Shown here: one piece after another, positions 23,861-33,372 of the stretch | Numbering within the stretch: position 1 is the stretch's first letter | Layout of the letters: the number at the start of each line of letters is the position of its first letter | NCBI RefSeq assembly: GCF_040253635.1 | Contig: NZ_JBEJGX010000003.1 | Location: 6,907,501 to 6,971,500, forward strand | Origin: Streptomyces sp. Edi2 | Lineage (GTDB): Bacteria; Actinomycetota; Actinomycetes; Streptomycetales; Streptomycetaceae | Reading direction: 5' to 3' | Length of the DNA: 64,000 nucleotides | Program-made: the position numbers and the translations under genes | The notes under the pieces: generated by a model | The model's database searches: none | The model's input: the letters and a program-made list of their open reading frames with translations, nothing else | What the model was told of the DNA's origin: nothing

Positions 23861-24756
23861 GCCCGGACAGCGTTCACGCACCGCGGGGCTGAATTTCACC
23901 CCCAGTGACACGATAGACCACCGAAGTGACTCAATTGCGAGAAAATAGGATATATAGCGGTACTGTGGCCGAGTGAGTCCATTCATGTCCCAGGAAGTGC
24001 CTGACCGGCCTCACGCTCCGTCAGTGGTGCGGTGCCTCGCGCCGCCGGGCCGTCCGGCGGACTTCGCGGCCGGCGTCCGTCCCCGGTCGGCGCCTCGGTT
24101 CGCGCAGCGCTGTCCCCCCGTGCCGCCGCCCCGTTAGCCTCCCGCAGCGGGCCCGGGCGGTGACCGCGCGTCCCGCGGCTGTCCGCCCATCCGGTGATCC
24201 GGTGCACCTCTCCGCTCCCCGGCTTCGACACGGCATCCGAGGGTTCCGCGATTGCCCTTATGGCATGTGCCGCGTCGAGTGCCCTGTTCTCGCCGCCAGT
24301 TGAACGGGGTCGCCGAACGGCTGGGTCCAGGCCGGATTGTTGACCTTCGATGCATTTCGTTCCGTCACAACGGGGATTGCCGACAGGGTTGGTCACGGTC
24401 CTTAACAGGGGATGCGATCTGCCGACCGGCGGCCGCGTCAAGCACCCCTTCGCAATTGACCAAGACGCACCTGTTCGTGATGTGGTTCGCGCCCCAACCC
24501 GTAGGCAGCGCAGCGGTGTTGACGACAACCGGCCTGGTCTGCAGGTATGTGCTCCCAGTGCTGTGCGGTTTCTTTCGCTGATCGGGTAAGGCATATATTT
24601 CGGCGCCCTGTTGTTGCGGCTGTTGTCCACAACTCGCCATGGAGGGCGCATTTCTTTCCGATAAAGCGTCAATTCGGGGATGGGGGGCGATCACCCTTTC
24701 GTGTGCTTTTCACCAAAGACCTCAAGGGTGTTCAGGGTGTCGCCGACAAAAGATGC
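23861..24756. other. Long intergenic region upstream of whiH
   Basis: About 900 bp without a convincing gene. It includes an unusually AT-rich stretch at 23930-23965 (GAAAATAGGATATATAG) and several TTT-rich patches near 24570-24720. Frames on both strands show no family similarity or ribosome sites. The region probably holds the promoters of whiH. CCGATAA occurs at 24658-24664, resembling the -10 half of sigma-WhiG promoters, but no TAAA at the right distance was found. Confidence 0.6.
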
Positions 24757-25704
24757 GTGAGTACCCTTGCGCACACCATGATGACCGCGGCTCGCCCCGG
24801 CGACACCGGCCTCGCAGGCCCGGGCGAGCTTGACCGCTACCCCTACGCGAACGCCGCCAACGCCGCGAACGCCAACAACGCAGCCGGCCATGACCGTGCC
24901 GAGCGCGTTTCGCAGGTCTGGGACGGCCCCGAGGCCGACATCGGCCGGGTCGGCCGTCGCGCCGCCGGCAGCCGTGGCCGCGGCCTGCACGGTCAACTCG
25001 TCCAGCAGCTCGGCCAGATGATCGTCTCCGGGGATCTCGGCGCCGACCGTCCGCTCGTCCCCGAGGAGATCGGCCAGCGCTTCGAGGTCTCCCGCACCGT
25101 CGTCCGCGAGTCGCTGCGAGTCCTCGAGGCCAAGGGCCTCGTCAGCGCTCGCCCGAACGTGGGCACCCGGGTGCGCCCGGTCAGCGACTGGAACCTCCTC
25201 GACCCCGACATCATCGAATGGCGGGCCTACGGACCTCAGCGTGACGACCAGCGCCGTGAGCTCGGCGAGCTGCGCTGGACGATCGAGCCCCTCGCCGCCC
25301 GGCTCGCCGCCGGCCACGGCCGTGAGGACATCCAGCAGCGGCTGGCCGACATGGTCGAGATCATGGGGCACTCCGCGGCCCAGGGCGACACCATGACCTT
25401 CTCCCGCGCCGACGCCGAGTTCCACTCGCTGCTGCTGCAGCTCGCCGGCAACCGCATGCTCGAGCACCTCTCGGGCATCGTCTCCGCCGCCCTGCACGTC
25501 TCCGGCGGCCCCGGTGGCGGCTGTGAGCGGCCGGTCGAGACCTCCGTGGGGCAGCACATGCGGGTCGTCGACGCCATCGGCACGGGCGACGCCACGGCAG
25601 CCGAATCCGCGATGCGCCAGCTCCTCGCCGCCCATGGCGAGGTCGGCGGCCAGGGCTCCGGGACGCCCGTGGATCATGTCGTCCCCGCGCCCCGCGAGCA
25701 CTGA
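24757..25704 (+). CDS. whiH: Sporulation regulator WhiH (GntR/FadR family)
   Basis: A 315-residue transcription factor needed in Streptomyces coelicolor for normal sporulation septation of aerial hyphae. The GntR winged helix is at residues about 85-155 (LHGQLVQQLGQMIVSGDLGADRPLVPEEIGQRFEVSRTVVRESLRVLEAKGLVSARPNVGTRV). An FCD effector domain follows (ELRWTIEPLAARLAAGHG, ADAEFHSLLLQLAGNRMLEHLSGIV). GTG 24757 gives the familiar MSTLAHTMMTAAR start; the frame stays open upstream but without family sequence. An Asn/Ala-rich insert at residues 26-40 is local. The gene precedes hrdB in the same direction, as in S. coelicolor, which supports the identification. Confidence 0.92.
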   Translation: MSTLAHTMMTAARPGDTGLAGPGELDRYPYANAANAANANNAAGHDRAERVSQVWDGPEADIGRVGRRAAGSRGRGLHGQLVQQLGQMIVSGDLGADRPLVPEEIGQRFEVSRTVVRESLRVLEAKGLVSARPNVGTRVRPVSDWNLLDPDIIEWRAYGPQRDDQRRELGELRWTIEPLAARLAAGHGREDIQQRLADMVEIMGHSAAQGDTMTFSRADAEFHSLLLQLAGNRMLEHLSGIVSAALHVSGGPGGGCERPVETSVGQHMRVVDAIGTGDATAAESAMRQLLAAHGEVGGQGSGTPVDHVVPAPREH

Positions 25705-25839
25705 AAGCCCGTACCCGGCCGTGCACGGACCGTAGGCGCCGCGCGGCCCCGTGCCCTGCGCGCCCCTCGGGGCAGCGCATGCCGTACGCGGCGAGACGCA
25801 GAGATATCGCCGGATCCGCGTCACCGACCGGATCCGGCG

Positions 25840-25905
25840 ACAGGTCTTGGGAGGATTGCATGTCATATGACTGGGAATGGGTCGTTATGGGGTGTGACTC
25901 GGGCC
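25840..25905 (+). promoter_or_regulatory. Probable hrdB promoter region
   Basis: GGGAAT at 25873-25878 matches the -35 element of sigma-R-dependent promoters; in S. coelicolor one hrdB promoter is sigma-R-dependent. The expected GTT at about 18-19 bases downstream is not exact here. CATATGAC just upstream (25864-25871) could be part of a second promoter. The 230-bp leader to the GTG start is long. Confidence 0.4.
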
Positions 25906-26107
25906 ACGCAGTTTGGGCGTAACGCTCTTCCGGGAAGCGCGATGACTTAAGAGGTGATAGCCGAGGAGGGAATACGAGCGGCGTTCGTGACGCTGTTCAA
26001 CTCCCCGGTTGCCCCTGCGCCGTCGGTCCATCCCCACCGGCGGTCGTCGGCTCCGATCCACATTGGACGGGGTCGGAAGCCGTTTCCATCGTTCCGAGAG
26101 GTTGTTC

Positions 26108-27661
26108 GTGTCGGCCAGCACATCCCGTACGCTCCCGCCGGAGATCGCCGAGTCCGAGTCTGTGATGGCGCTCATCGAGCGGGGAAAGGCAGATGGGCAG
26201 ATCGCCGGCGATGACGTGCGTCGGGCCTTCGAGGCTGACCAGATTCCGCCAACCCAGTGGAAGAACGTTCTGCGCAGCCTCAACCAGATCCTCGACGAGG
26301 AGGGTGTGACGCTGATGGTCAGTGCCGCAGAGGCGCCCAAGCGCACCCGCAAGAGCGTCGCAGCGAAGAGTCCGGCGAAGCGCACCGCCACCAAGACCGT
26401 CGCGGCCAAGGCTGCCACGGTCAAGAAGACCACCGCCGCCGCGGCCCCCGCCCATGTGGCGGACCCGTCGGCCGATGAGTCCGAGTCCGCGCCTGCGAAG
26501 AAGGCAGCGGCGAAGAAGGCGACCGCCAAGAAGACGGTCGCGAAGAAGGCCACGGCCAAGAAGGCCACCGCCAAGAAGACCGCGTCCAAGAAGGACGTCG
26601 ACGAGTTGCTCGACGAGGAGGCGACCGAGGAGGCCCCGGCGCCCGGCAAGGGCGACGCTCCCGAGGCCGCCGAGGGCGCGGAGAACGCCGGCTTCGTCCT
26701 GTCCGACGACGACGAGGACGACGCCCCGGCACAGCAGGTCGCCGCGGCCGGCGCCACCGCCGACCCGGTCAAGGACTACCTCAAGCAGATCGGTAAGGTC
26801 CCGCTCCTCAACGCCGAGCAGGAAGTGGAGCTCGCCAAGCGCATCGAGGCGGGTCTGTTCGCCGAGGACAAGCTGGCGAACTCCGACAAGCTCGCACCCA
26901 AGCTCAAGCGCGAGCTGGAGATCATCGCCGAGGACGGCCGCCGGGCGAAGAACCACCTCCTGGAGGCCAACCTCCGTCTGGTCGTCTCCCTGGCCAAGCG
27001 GTACACGGGCCGCGGCATGCTGTTCCTGGACCTGATCCAGGAGGGCAACCTCGGGCTGATCCGTGCGGTCGAGAAGTTCGACTACACCAAGGGCTACAAG
27101 TTCTCGACCTACGCCACGTGGTGGATCCGTCAGGCCATCACCCGGGCCATGGCCGACCAGGCCCGTACGATCCGTATCCCCGTCCACATGGTCGAGGTCA
27201 TCAACAAGCTCGCGCGCGTCCAGCGCCAGATGCTCCAGGACCTGGGCCGCGAGCCCACCCCGGAGGAGCTGGCCAAGGAGCTCGACATGACCCCTGAAAA
27301 GGTCATCGAGGTCCAGAAGTACGGCCGCGAGCCGATCTCGCTGCACACGCCGCTGGGCGAGGACGGCGACAGCGAGTTCGGTGACCTCATCGAGGACTCC
27401 GAGGCGGTCGTCCCGGCCGACGCGGTCAGCTTCACGCTTCTGCAGGAGCAGCTGCACTCGGTTCTGGACACCCTCTCCGAGCGTGAGGCCGGCGTCGTGT
27501 CCATGCGCTTCGGTCTCACCGACGGCCAGCCCAAGACGCTGGACGAGATCGGCAAGGTCTACGGCGTCACGCGTGAGCGGATCCGTCAGATCGAGTCGAA
27601 GACGATGTCGAAGCTGCGTCACCCGTCGCGTTCCCAGGTGCTGCGCGACTACCTCGACTAG
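26108..27661 (+). CDS. hrdB: Principal RNA polymerase sigma factor HrdB (sigma-70 group 1)
   Basis: A 517-residue housekeeping sigma factor. Region 1.1 starts [15 protein letters not shown]. An Ala/Lys-rich tract ([10 protein letters not shown] repeats, about residues 78-165) and an acidic segment with [12 protein letters not shown] follow, typical of actinobacterial HrdB. Regions 1.2-2 run from [16 protein letters not shown] to [20 protein letters not shown], which contacts -10 DNA. Region 3 is [18 protein letters not shown]. Region 4.2 is [21 protein letters not shown], which contacts -35 DNA. GTG 26108 matches the family N-terminus; an upstream open frame would add 33 residues of non-family sequence. 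A strong terminator follows. This is an essential gene and a reliable synteny anchor. Confidence 0.98.
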   Translation: MSASTSRTLPPEIAESESVMALIERGKADGQIAGDDVRRAFEADQIPPTQWKNVLRSLNQILDEEGVTLMVSAAEAPKRTRKSVAAKSPAKRTATKTVAAKAATVKKTTAAAAPAHVADPSADESESAPAKKAAAKKATAKKTVAKKATAKKATAKKTASKKDVDELLDEEATEEAPAPGKGDAPEAAEGAENAGFVLSDDDEDDAPAQQVAAAGATADPVKDYLKQIGKVPLLNAEQEVELAKRIEAGLFAEDKLANSDKLAPKLKRELEIIAEDGRRAKNHLLEANLRLVVSLAKRYTGRGMLFLDLIQEGNLGLIRAVEKFDYTKGYKFSTYATWWIRQAITRAMADQARTIRIPVHMVEVINKLARVQRQMLQDLGREPTPEELAKELDMTPEKVIEVQKYGREPISLHTPLGEDGDSEFGDLIEDSEAVVPADAVSFTLLQEQLHSVLDTLSEREAGVVSMRFGLTDGQPKTLDEIGKVYGVTRERIRQIESKTMSKLRHPSRSQVLRDYLD

Positions 27662-27682
27662 TCCGGCTGCCCAAGAGCGCCA

Positions 27683-27719
27683 CGAGCCCGGTCACTCCTC
27701 GCTGGAGTGGCCGGGCTCG
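27683..27719. terminator. hrdB terminator
   Basis: A 16-bp stem CGAGCCCGGTCACTCC / GGAGTGGCCGGGCTCG with one G-U position and loop TCGCT, 21 bp after the hrdB stop. CGTTTGT follows. Confidence 0.85.
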
Positions 27720-27796
27720 CGTTTGTCCGGGGTGCGCCGGGCCGCCGTTTGGGTCACTCTGGGTGTGCGCGCACTGTCCCAGAGTCAGGAGTCCGA

Positions 27797-28606
27797 ATGC
27801 GCCCGACCGCACACGCCGCCCTCGGCGCCCTCGCGCTGGTCCTGGCCCTGCCGGCGTCGGCGGCTGCGGACGAGTCGGTGATCGGCGGTAAGCCCGCAGC
27901 GCTGTCACAGAGCCCCTGGGCGGTGGCGCTGGCCTCTCATGAGCGCTTCGGGGCCCAGCGCTCCGGGCAGTTCTGCGGCGGTGTGCTCGTCGGGCACTCG
28001 ACGGTGGTGACGGCGGCGCACTGTCTGAGCAAGGAGGTGCTGGGCGTCCCCTGGCGGGAAGTGCGGGACCTGAGGATCGTCGTCGGACGCGACAAGATCG
28101 GCGGTGGCGGCGGTCAGGAACTCAAGCCGGCGAAGGTCTGGGTCAACCCGCGCTATGACAGCTACACCAACGACGGTGACATGGCCGTCCTCACGCTGGA
28201 CAAGCCGGTTCCGAACCGGCCTATCCCGATGGCGGGACGGCAGGACAGCGCCTACCGGGCAGGCAATGCGGCCACGGTCTACGGCTGGGGGGACACCACG
28301 GGCGGAGGCAGCTACGCGTCACAGCTGCGCGCGGCACACGTCACCGTGCTGCCCGATGCGGTCTGTGCGCGGGCGTATCCGGGCAGTGCCGACGGTACGT
28401 ACAAGGCGCGGACGATGCTGTGCGCAGGGGCGCCGCGCGGCGGCCACGACGCCTGCCAGGGCGACAGCGGCGGGCCGCTGGTCGTGCGCGGACGGCTGGT
28501 GGGCCTGGTGTCGTGGGGGACCGGCTGTGGACGGCCGGGCAGTCCCGGGGTCTATACGCGCGCCTCGGCGATTCTCCCGGCGGTGTCCGCGAACGGGGCC
28601 GGCTGA
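27797..28606 (+). CDS. Secreted trypsin-like serine protease (S1)
   Basis: A 269-residue chymotrypsin-fold protease. A Sec signal peptide covers residues 1-24 (MRPTAHAALGALALVLALPASAAA). The mature enzyme begins near VIGGKPA, the activation-site pattern. The catalytic triad is His75 in TAAHC, Asp128 in NDGDMAVL and Ser224 in GDSGGP. Asp218 before the active serine indicates cleavage after Arg/Lys. Disulfide cysteines are at FCGG/AAHC and at CQGDSGG/GTGC. ATG 27797 follows CAGGAGTCC; a longer open frame upstream lacks a signal sequence. It lies 135 bp beyond hrdB and is read separately. Likely role: extracellular protein breakdown or inhibitor-controlled processing during growth. Confidence 0.92.
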   Translation: MRPTAHAALGALALVLALPASAAADESVIGGKPAALSQSPWAVALASHERFGAQRSGQFCGGVLVGHSTVVTAAHCLSKEVLGVPWREVRDLRIVVGRDKIGGGGGQELKPAKVWVNPRYDSYTNDGDMAVLTLDKPVPNRPIPMAGRQDSAYRAGNAATVYGWGDTTGGGSYASQLRAAHVTVLPDAVCARAYPGSADGTYKARTMLCAGAPRGGHDACQGDSGGPLVVRGRLVGLVSWGTGCGRPGSPGVYTRASAILPAVSANGAG

Positions 28607-28731
28607 CCGGGGCGGAGGGAGGCTGACGGGCATGCGTGCGCGTACGAGTGCGGGCGGTGTCCCCGGTGGTGTCGGGGAACCGCCCGCGATACGGCGCTGG
28701 GCCGCTGCTCGCTCGTCGTGGATGCGAAGTG

Positions 28732-28962
28732 TCAGCGTTCCTCATCGGACGCGGACGCCGGAGAAGCGGTCAGCCGCTCCGTCTCGTCCTGTATTTCCGC
28801 GGCGATCTTCTTGAGTTCTGGCTCGAACTTGCGACCGTGGTGGGCGCAGAAGAGCAGTTCTCCGCCGGACATCAGGACGACGCGCAGGTATGCCTGGGCG
28901 CCGCAGCGGTCGCAGCGGTCAGCGGCCGTCAGCGGGCTCGCGGGTGTCAGAACAGTAGTCAC
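28732..28962 (-). CDS. DUF7455 protein (small zinc-ribbon-like)
   Basis: A 76-residue conserved actinobacterial protein, MTTVLTPASPLTAADRCDRCGAQAYLRV... It has CDRC near residues 17-20 and CAHH near 39-42, which suggests a single metal-binding site. The C-terminus is charged and helical (FEPELKKIAAEIQDETERL). No function is established. It is divergent from parE and convergent with the protease gene. It is highly conserved next to hrdB/parE in Streptomyces as far as I recall. Confidence 0.85.
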   Translation of the reverse strand: MTTVLTPASPLTAADRCDRCGAQAYLRVVLMSGGELLFCAHHGRKFEPELKKIAAEIQDETERLTASPASASDEER

Positions 28963-29408
28963 GTCGCCTCTTCTCTAGCTCGACGAGCTGTCGTACCAGG
29001 GTCAACATCCAACCAGGCCGAAAACGTTCCCGCTCGTGCCTTTTCCTCGAAAAAATTCTCGGAGGGGGCCGGGTGCTGCCGGGTGGCGGCGAATGAGCCG
29101 TATTGCGTGGTGGTCTGATTCACGTTGGTTGTTGGATCTGTTGTCCTCCCGGCTGGCTTGCCGGTTGTTGATGAGGACGTGCCCGGAGCCTAAATGGTTC
29201 ATGCCTCGAAGGGAACGTGATGTGCACGTCACTCGGACGTCACCCCATCGAGGGATCGAACGTACGAGCGAAATTCTACTACCATGGGCATGCTTACGGG
29301 TGGCGTCACATCGGCTCTACCAGGCCTCGGTACCCTCTGACGGGCGACACCGCCACAACCGAGTCCGCGGAATGCGGGCTGCCAGAAATTCAGCGAGGAG
29401 CGAACCGC
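28963..29408. other. Intergenic region between the DUF7455 gene and parE
   Basis: About 450 bp with divergent promoters expected. GTGATGTGCACGTCAC at 29217-29232 is a near-perfect 16-bp palindrome (two mismatched positions), followed by a second ACGTCAC at about 29238. It may be an operator. No family-like coding frame was found. Confidence 0.5.
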
Positions 29409-31529
29409 GTGACCGCCGAGATGTCCGTGCCGTCCACCGCAGTGCTGACCGGGGCAGACCGGGACGGTTCCAACTACACCGCGCGGCATCTGCTCGTCCT
29501 CGAGGGGCTCGAAGCCGTCCGGAAGCGCCCCGGTATGTATATCGGCTCGACGGACAGCCGCGGCCTGATGCACTGCCTGTGGGAGATCATCGACAACTCC
29601 GTCGACGAAGCCCTGGGCGGCTACTGCGACCACATCGAGGTGATCCTTCACGACGACGGGTCGGTGGAGGTCAGGGACAACGGCCGCGGCATCCCCGTGG
29701 ACGTCGAGCCCAAGACCGGCCTCAGCGGCGTCGAGGTCGTGATGACCAAACTGCACGCCGGCGGAAAGTTCGGCGGCGGCTCCTACGCGGCCTCCGGCGG
29801 TCTGCACGGCGTCGGCGCCTCGGTCGTCAACGCCCTCTCCGCCCGGCTCGACGTCGAGGTGGACCGCAGCAGCAAGACACACTCGATCAGCTTCCGCCGC
29901 GGCGTCCCGGGCATTTTCACCGAATCGGGCCCCGATGCCCCCTTCGACCCGGGCAACGGCCTGCTCAAGGGCAAGCGGATCGCCAAGACGAAGACCGGCA
30001 CCCGGGTGCGCTACTGGGCCGACCGGCAGATTTTCCTCAAGGACGCCAGGCTCTCCCTGGAGACGCTGCACGCCCGCGCCCGTCAGACCGCGTTCCTCGT
30101 ACCCGGCCTGACCCTGGTCGTCCGTGACGAGCGGGGCATCGACGGCGCCGGCAAGAGAGAAGAGACGTTCCGCTACGACGGCGGCATCAGTGAGTTCTGT
30201 GAGTACCTCGCGCAGGACAAGGCCGTCTGCGACGTGCTCCGGCTGACCGGCCAGGGCACCTTCAAGGAGACCGTGCCGGTCCTCGACGACCGCGGGCACA
30301 TGACACCCACCGAGGTCACCCGGGAACTGGGCGTCGACATCGCGCTGCGCTGGGGCACCGGCTACGACGTGACGCTCAAGTCCTTCGTCAACATCATCGC
30401 GACACCCAAGGGCGGCACCCACGTCTCCGGCTTCGAGCGGTCGGTCGCCAAGACGGTCAACGAGGTGCTGCGCTCGAGCAAGCTGCTGCGCGTCGCCGAG
30501 GACGACGTCAACAAGGACGACGCCATGGAGGGCCTCACCGCCGTCGTGACCGTACGGCTCGCGGAGCCGCAGTTCGAGGGCCAGACCAAGGAGGTGCTCG
30601 GCACCTCCGCCGCCTCGCGGATCGTCGCCCAGGTGGTGAGCAAGGAACTCAAGGCGTTCCTCACCTCCACCAAGCGGGACGACAAGCAGCAGGCCCGCGC
30701 CGTCATGGAGAAGATCGTCGCCGCGGCCCGGACGCGCATCGCCGCCCGTCAGCACAAGGAGGCCCAGCGGCGGAAGACGGCGCTGGAGTCCTCCTCGTTG
30801 CCGGCCAAGCTCGCGGACTGCCGCAGTGACGACGTCGACCGCAGCGAACTCTTCATCGTCGAGGGCGACTCGGCGCTGGGCACCGCAAAACTGGCCCGGA
30901 ACTCGGAATTCCAGGCGCTGCTGCCGATCCGCGGCAAGATCCTGAATGTCCAGAAGTCATCGGTTTCGGACATGCTCAAGAATGCCGAGTGCGGCTCCAT
31001 CATCCAGGTCATAGGGGCCGGATCCGGTCGCACCTTCGACATCGACACCGCGCGCTACGGCAAGGTCATCTTCCTGGCCGACGCGGACGTCGACGGGGCG
31101 CACATCCGCTGTCTGCTGCTGACGCTCTTCCAGCGCTACATGCGGCCCATGGTCGAGCAGGGCCGGGTCTTCTCCGCCGTCCCGCCGCTGCACCGGGTCG
31201 AACTGATCAACCCCAAAAAGGGCCAGGAAAAGTACATCTACACCTACTCGGACAACGAGCTGCGCCAGACGCTGCTCGAGCTCCAGCGCAAGAAGGTGCG
31301 CTACAAGGACAGCATCCAGCGCTACAAGGGCCTGGGTGAGATGGACGCCGACCAGCTCGCCGAAACGACCATGGACCCGCGCCACCGCACCCTGCGCCGC
31401 ATCAACATCAGCGATCTCGAAGCGGCGGAGAAGGCCTTCGACCTCCTGATGGGCAACGAAGTCGCCCCCCGTAAGGAGTTCATCACCAACTCCGCGTCCA
31501 CTCTGGACCGTTCGCGCATCGATACCTGA
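29409..31529 (+). CDS. parE: DNA topoisomerase IV subunit B (ParE-like, GyrB family)
   Basis: A 706-residue type IIA topoisomerase ATPase subunit, which with ParC unlinks replicated chromosomes. The GHKL ATPase motifs are LWEIIDNSVDEALGG, DNGRGIPVD and ASGGLHGVGASVVNALS. The transducer domain has ALRWGTGYD and FVNIIATPKGGTHVSGF. The Toprim domain has ELFIVEGDSALGTAK and FLADADVDGAHIRCLLL. EGDSALGTA replaces the EGDSAGGSAK typical of GyrB, favouring ParE over gyrase. GTG 29409 is chosen because GAGGAG lies nine bases upstream and the conserved N-terminus begins soon after. The partner parC is at 44892-47339. Confidence 0.93.
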   Translation: MTAEMSVPSTAVLTGADRDGSNYTARHLLVLEGLEAVRKRPGMYIGSTDSRGLMHCLWEIIDNSVDEALGGYCDHIEVILHDDGSVEVRDNGRGIPVDVEPKTGLSGVEVVMTKLHAGGKFGGGSYAASGGLHGVGASVVNALSARLDVEVDRSSKTHSISFRRGVPGIFTESGPDAPFDPGNGLLKGKRIAKTKTGTRVRYWADRQIFLKDARLSLETLHARARQTAFLVPGLTLVVRDERGIDGAGKREETFRYDGGISEFCEYLAQDKAVCDVLRLTGQGTFKETVPVLDDRGHMTPTEVTRELGVDIALRWGTGYDVTLKSFVNIIATPKGGTHVSGFERSVAKTVNEVLRSSKLLRVAEDDVNKDDAMEGLTAVVTVRLAEPQFEGQTKEVLGTSAASRIVAQVVSKELKAFLTSTKRDDKQQARAVMEKIVAAARTRIAARQHKEAQRRKTALESSSLPAKLADCRSDDVDRSELFIVEGDSALGTAKLARNSEFQALLPIRGKILNVQKSSVSDMLKNAECGSIIQVIGAGSGRTFDIDTARYGKVIFLADADVDGAHIRCLLLTLFQRYMRPMVEQGRVFSAVPPLHRVELINPKKGQEKYIYTYSDNELRQTLLELQRKKVRYKDSIQRYKGLGEMDADQLAETTMDPRHRTLRRINISDLEAAEKAFDLLMGNEVAPRKEFITNSASTLDRSRIDT

Positions 31530-31546
31530 CCGGGCCGCAGCTTCCG

Positions 31547-31584
31547 ACGGGCGCCTCTCCACCCCTGGGTGGATGGGCGCCCGT
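31547..31584. terminator. parE terminator
   Basis: An interrupted hairpin in which ACGGGCGCC pairs with GGCGCCCGT and CTCCACCC pairs with GGGTGGA, with a two-base loop. It lies 17 bp after the parE stop. Confidence 0.7.
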
Positions 31585-31686
31585 GGCATTTCCACCCGGC
31601 CCCCACCCAGGCTCCGATCCGGTCGTCGATACCGCTCAGTAGCGTCGGGAACGTCGATTTTCCCGTCCCACGAAGGGCCTGAGTTC

Positions 31687-32175
31687 ATGAGCGGCTTGCT
31701 CAACATCGTCGTGATCACCGCGGCGGTTGCATGGGTGTTCATCCGGCAGTTCACGGCTCAGCGTGTGACGTCGGAGGGCAAGAAGTGGTGGCTGATTCCG
31801 GTCGTCCTGACGGCCCTGGCGGTGCGGCAGCCCGGCCTCCTGGACCCCGGGCACCACGCGGAGTCCGCCGTCCTGCTCGGTGTGGAGATCCTTATCGGGC
31901 TGGCCTGCGGCGTCGGCTGGGCGTGGACGACGCGCATCTGGACGGACGCGGACGGCGTGGTCTGGAGCAAAGGGGGCTGGGCGGCGGCCGGCGTGTGGCT
32001 GTGCGGCATGGTGCTGCGGCTCGGTCTCATGGGCATTGCGGCGGCCATGGGGGTCCACCAGGGCAGCGCGGCCACCATGCTCTCCGTTGCGGCGATGCTG
32101 CTGACCCGGGCCGGTGTCACCACCTGGCGGGCCCAGGCCTCGCAGCAGACGTACCGTGTCCCCGTTGCGGGCTGA
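31687..32175 (+). CDS. DUF1453 (CcdC-like) membrane protein
   Basis: A 162-residue integral membrane protein with four or five hydrophobic segments (near residues 3-20, 35-50, 58-80, 98-118 and 124-142). It has a conserved WWLIPVVLTALAVRQPGLLDP loop. DUF1453/CcdC-like proteins have no settled function. ATG 31687 follows GAAGGGCC. The gene precedes a two-component pair by 30 bp in the same direction and is likely cotranscribed, so it may be a membrane accessory or target of that system. Confidence 0.75.
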   Translation: MSGLLNIVVITAAVAWVFIRQFTAQRVTSEGKKWWLIPVVLTALAVRQPGLLDPGHHAESAVLLGVEILIGLACGVGWAWTTRIWTDADGVVWSKGGWAAAGVWLCGMVLRLGLMGIAAAMGVHQGSAATMLSVAAMLLTRAGVTTWRAQASQQTYRVPVAG

Positions 32176-32205
32176 CGACCCCGCGAGCCCTCGAAAGGAC
32201 CGTAC

Positions 32206-33372
32206 GTGCCGCTGAACTACTGGACGAGGTGGCCCCTGCGGGAGTCAATGTCCCGTGAGGGAGTCAGCGGCGCCCGGATGTGGATCGGCCGAGCGGTGCG
32301 TGTCGTGGTGCTCGCCGCCCTGGTGTGGATCACCCTGACGGGGCCGGGCTTCACCGGCTGGGGGCGGGTGGCAGCGTGCACCGGCATGGCCGTCACCGTC
32401 CTGGTCTTCCGTGGCTTCTTCCGCATGACGCTGGCGCGCCGTCTGTGGCCGTCCCTCGGGCTGTTCGCAGTACTGGTGGCGGCGGCCTACGGCTTCGACT
32501 TCGCCGGGGCGCGGGTGCCGGCGATCGTGCTGTGGTGCGCCGGTGCCGTCATCGCGTTGGAGCGTCTTCCGCTGGGCGTCGCCGTACCGTGCGCCGCTGC
32601 AGCTCTCGGCTCGTACGCAGTACTGGACCACGGCAACTGGATCGCGATCACCGCGACCACCGTGGGTCTGGCGCTGGCGGGCTATGTCGTCCGGCTGGAT
32701 GCCGAGGCTCGCGGCAATGCCCAGCGGCTGCTGGCCCAGGAACGGGCTGCCCGCAGGGCGGAGGCCGAATCGGCGGCGCTCACCGAACGAGGGCGGATCG
32801 CACGCGAGATCCACGACGTCCTTGCCCACAGTCTCAGCGCGCAACTGGTGCACCTGGAGGCGGCGCGGCAGCTGATCCAGCGCAGCACCGACCTCGAGGC
32901 GGATCGTGATCAGCTCCTGGACAGGGTGGTCGCGTGCCGGGGAATGGCCCGTGAAGGGCTTGACGGTACGCGTGAGGCGCTTTCCGCGCTACGTGGGGAG
33001 GTGATCCCGGTCGAGGGCTTTCTGCGCCGCCTGGCGGCCACTGAGGGCATTCAGCTGGAGGTGGCGGGCGAGGGCCGTGCCTTGCCGGCGGAGGCGGGCC
33101 TCGCGGTCCGCAGGGTCGCCCAGGAGGCGCTGACGAACGTACGCAAGCACGCACCGGGGGCACGGGTGAAGGTGCGGCTGGAGTACGGGACGGACGGCGT
33201 AGGGCTGGAGGTGCGTGACTTCGGCGGCCGCGACAAGCCCGGCGAGCTCGGGGACAGCGGCTCCGGATACGGTCTGCTCGGGATGCGGGAGCGCGCCGAA
33301 CTCCTCGGTGGAACGCTGGATTCCGGCCCCGACGAGGAGGGTTTCGTGGTGCGGCTGCGGGTGCCTGTATGA
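32206..33372 (+). CDS. Sensor histidine kinase (NarL-partner, HisKA_3 type)
   Basis: A 388-residue membrane kinase. The first 165 residues hold several transmembrane segments with short loops and no large extracellular sensor domain. A coiled stretch leads to the dimerisation box REIHDVLAHSLSAQL with phospho-acceptor His203. The ATP-binding domain shows QEALTNVRKHA (N box) and GSGYGLLGMRERAELLGG (G box). This is the typical layout of intramembrane-sensing kinases; the signal is unknown. The GTG start follows AAAGGACC. The stop overlaps the start of the cognate regulator by four bases, so the two are translationally coupled. Confidence 0.9.
   Translation: MPLNYWTRWPLRESMSREGVSGARMWIGRAVRVVVLAALVWITLTGPGFTGWGRVAACTGMAVTVLVFRGFFRMTLARRLWPSLGLFAVLVAAAYGFDFAGARVPAIVLWCAGAVIALERLPLGVAVPCAAAALGSYAVLDHGNWIAITATTVGLALAGYVVRLDAEARGNAQRLLAQERAARRAEAESAALTERGRIAREIHDVLAHSLSAQLVHLEAARQLIQRSTDLEADRDQLLDRVVACRGMAREGLDGTREALSALRGEVIPVEGFLRRLAATEGIQLEVAGEGRALPAEAGLAVRRVAQEALTNVRKHAPGARVKVRLEYGTDGVGLEVRDFGGRDKPGELGDSGSGYGLLGMRERAELLGGTLDSGPDEEGFVVRLRVPV

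Noticed and set aside
24650..24700. Sigma-WhiG promoter for whiH
   Set aside because: CCGATAA is present but no TAAA at 15-16 bases upstream; kept only as a remark.
29217..29232. GTGATGTGCACGTCAC considered as a Crp site
   Set aside because: The half-sites GTGA and TCAC are eight bases apart rather than six; left as an unidentified palindrome.
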